Below are positions 14,770-16,362 of a stretch of 16,362 nt of DNA, piece by piece. Made by a program: the position numbers and the translations under genes. Origin of the DNA: Limnohabitans sp. (GTDB lineage: Bacteria > Pseudomonadota > Gammaproteobacteria > Burkholderiales > Burkholderiaceae_C); NCBI GenBank assembly GCA_021731425.1, contig JAKFXJ010000340.1, forward strand, positions 1-16,362. Direction: 5' to 3'. Positions within the stretch are counted from its first letter, which is position 1, and each line of letters begins with the position of its first letter. Under the pieces are notes generated by a model. It worked only from the letters and a program-made list of their open reading frames with translations. It made no database searches and had not been told where the DNA came from.

Positions 14770-15555
14770 TCAAGGGGGTGTGGTCAAAGCCGGTTTGGTG
14801 GTCTGGCCCATGGCCCAACCCCACAGCCGCTCCAGTGGCCAAGGAAAAATCATGATGACGTGTTCAACAATCGCGAGGCCCAGCAAAGTGGCCAGCATGA
14901 CCCAACCGGTGGTGATGGCCACCGCGCCTTGTTGGGCGAGCCAGACCAGCCAGAACCAGGTGCCCATGGCCACGCCCATCGACAGCACGAACCACAGCGA
15001 CATGCCGCGTGTGGTTCGGAAATAACTGGCCAGGTACTTGAGGTGATCGGGCAGATATTGCGCGCCGTTTTGTGGCACGCCAAAAAACAAATTCAATTTG
15101 GCCGACAGGCGCATGCACCACAGCATCGCAAAGGTGCAAATGGCCACATGGCTGGGCTGATGCTCTTGCATCCACCAGAGCACGGCGAAGTTGGCCAACA
15201 AAGCCAGCTCGTGGTAGAGCATGACCTGCACCGACTGCACAAATCGTGGCCAGCCCGTGGCGCCCGCATCCAATGGCGTTTTGCGCGGGCCGGTGATCCA
15301 ACCGGTCAAAAAGGCCAGCTCGTGCCAGCCCCACATGAGGATCACGCTGCCAAAGGCGAGGTAGGCGTTGAATACGCTGACCTCTTGCATGCTGTGGGCC
15401 ACGCCCCAAAAACTCAAAGCCAAAAGCACCGTCCAGCCGGCCAGGCTGAAACGGAAGCTGCGCGCAGGCAGCCGGTCGAGCCACAAAATCACGCCCGTGC
15501 CGAGCCACCAGCACAGGGCCGTGAAAACGCAAGCCCAGACGACTTCATTCACCAT
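14770..15555 (-). CDS. puhE: Putative photosynthetic complex assembly protein PuhE
   Basis: A 261-residue integral membrane protein with about seven hydrophobic helices (near 3-25, 35-56, 63-86, 105-127, 135-160, 180-205 and 212-245). It matches PuhE (DUF3623) in position and features: [28 protein letters not shown] and [12 protein letters not shown] are its histidine-containing segments. PuhE is found only in photosynthesis gene clusters and affects reaction-centre assembly and bacteriochlorophyll supply; its biochemical role is not settled. The ATG at 15555 overlaps the acsF stop by 7 bp. An upstream open frame to 15648 lies inside acsF and is rejected. Confidence 0.9.
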   Translation of the reverse strand: MVNEVVWACVFTALCWWLGTGVILWLDRLPARSFRFSLAGWTVLLALSFWGVAHSMQEVSVFNAYLAFGSVILMWGWHELAFLTGWITGPRKTPLDAGATGWPRFVQSVQVMLYHELALLANFAVLWWMQEHQPSHVAICTFAMLWCMRLSAKLNLFFGVPQNGAQYLPDHLKYLASYFRTTRGMSLWFVLSMGVAMGTWFWLVWLAQQGAVAITTGWVMLATLLGLAIVEHVIMIFPWPLERLWGWAMGQTTKPALTTPP

Positions 15556-16362
15556 GCCGGTTCCATGCGCACCTGGGGCGACAGGTCTTGTTGAATCACC
15601 GGCATGAAGTACAGGCGGGCAAAGGTGGCGGCGGCTTTGACGGCGCACACGCCTTGCTGCAATTTACCCACCACACCGCCGCGGGCCTTGGCTTTTTCCA
15701 TCGCTTGTGACAAGGCAAACAGGCGCTCCAGGCCACGGCGGAAGTCGGGGTTGTCGGTGTCGAGCGCCAGCGGGAAGACCTGCTTGGTGATCTCGGTGGT
15801 GATGCGGAACACCTGGTAGTCGTATTCGCTGGAATCCAGACCCATGGCTTCGTGCAGCATGGGGCGGGTGTGGTCACGCACGTACATGGTGGCGTACACG
15901 GCCAGCAAGAAAAAGCGAATCCAGAGCTTGTTGCCGCCGCTTAGCAACTTGGGGTTGGCGCGCATGATCAGCGCAAACGATTCGCCGTGGCGGAACTCGT
16001 CGTTGCACCACAGCTCGAACCAGCGAAAGATGGGGTGAAAGCGTTTTTCGGGGTGCTTTTCGAGCTGGCGGAAGATGGTGATGTAGCGGGCGTAGCCGAT
16101 TTTTTCGGACAAGTAGGTCGCGTAGTAAATGTATTTGGGCTTAAAGAAGGTGTACTTCTTGGTGCGCTTCAAATTGCCCAGGTCAATGCCCAAGTTGAAG
16201 TCGCGCAGCGACAGGTTGATGAAGCCCGCATGGCGCGACTCGTCGCGAGCGAGATACGTCATGAGCTGCTTGATGTCGGGGTTGGTGACGTTCTTGCGGA
16301 TCTCGTTGTAGAGCACACAACCCGAAAACTCCGACGTGAGGGAGCTCACCAAAAAGTCCATG
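15549..16362 (-). CDS. acsF: Aerobic Mg-protoporphyrin IX monomethyl ester cyclase, 5'-truncated by window edge
   Basis: The C-terminal 270 or so residues of AcsF, the oxygen-dependent diiron enzyme that closes the isocyclic ring of bacteriochlorophyll. Two EXXH motifs are visible, DESRHAGF (about residues 40-47 of the visible part) and DEFRHGESF, with the further family segment [22 protein letters not shown] between them. The methionine at 16361 is internal. The full protein is usually around 350 residues, so roughly 80 residues are missing beyond the window. Use of AcsF points to a strain that makes bacteriochlorophyll under oxygen; an anaerobic BchE elsewhere is not excluded. Confidence 0.94.
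   Translation of the reverse strand, partial: MDFLVSSLTSEFSGCVLYNEIRKNVTNPDIKQLMTYLARDESRHAGFINLSLRDFNLGIDLGNLKRTKKYTFFKPKYIYYATYLSEKIGYARYITIFRQLEKHPEKRFHPIFRWFELWCNDEFRHGESFALIMRANPKLLSGGNKLWIRFFLLAVYATMYVRDHTRPMLHEAMGLDSSEYDYQVFRITTEITKQVFPLALDTDNPDFRRGLERLFALSQAMEKAKARGGVVGKLQQGVCAVKAAATFARLYFMPVIQQDLSPQVRMEPAW

Overview
The window is bacterial chromosomal DNA, most likely from a betaproteobacterium of the Burkholderiales (Comamonadaceae-like: GC-rich, tightly packed operons, an AcsF/PuhE/CrtI/CrtB photosynthesis block of the kind found in aerobic anoxygenic phototrophs such as Limnohabitans or Rhodoferax relatives). The genus is an inference from gene content only. I see no rRNA, tRNA, CRISPR array, transposase or phage gene.

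Region 1 (1-1654, minus strand): a LysE/ArgO-type amino-acid exporter gene and, upstream of it, an Asp/Glu/hydantoin-racemase-family gene. Just downstream of the exporter lies a near-consensus sigma-70 promoter that fires leftward out of the window. Region 2 (1655-2060) is the only long gene-free stretch. It separates the racemase gene from the divergent transporter operon and carries two exact 16-bp direct repeats 168 bp apart plus an inverted repeat.

Region 3 (2061-9027, plus strand): a complete peptide/nickel-type ABC importer (binding protein, two permeases, two ATPases), with two hairpins between the binding-protein gene and the first permease gene, followed by an amidase-signature hydrolase. 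Region 4 (9058-11605): a ureidoglycolate-lyase-like gene (allA) on the minus strand, head to head with a GntR/FCD regulator gene, which is followed by an M20-family N-carbamoyl amino acid/allantoate amidohydrolase gene. Regions 1-4 together look like a system for importing and breaking down a ureide, hydantoin-derived or amide nitrogen compound: uptake, amide hydrolysis, removal of the carbamoyl group, release of urea and glyoxylate, and possibly racemisation and export of amino-acid products. No hydantoinase/allantoinase is present in the window, so the substrate is not settled.

Region 5 (11655-16362, minus strand): the end of a photosynthesis gene cluster, read as acsF (cut by the window edge) - puhE - crtI - crtB - BLUF photoreceptor. 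The genes overlap or lie within about 10 bp of each other, so they probably form one transcript. acsF makes the isocyclic ring of bacteriochlorophyll, puhE assists photosystem assembly, crtB and crtI make phytoene and desaturate it, and the BLUF protein is a blue-light sensor at the end of the operon. The hydrolase operon and the photosynthesis operon converge at about 11606-11654.
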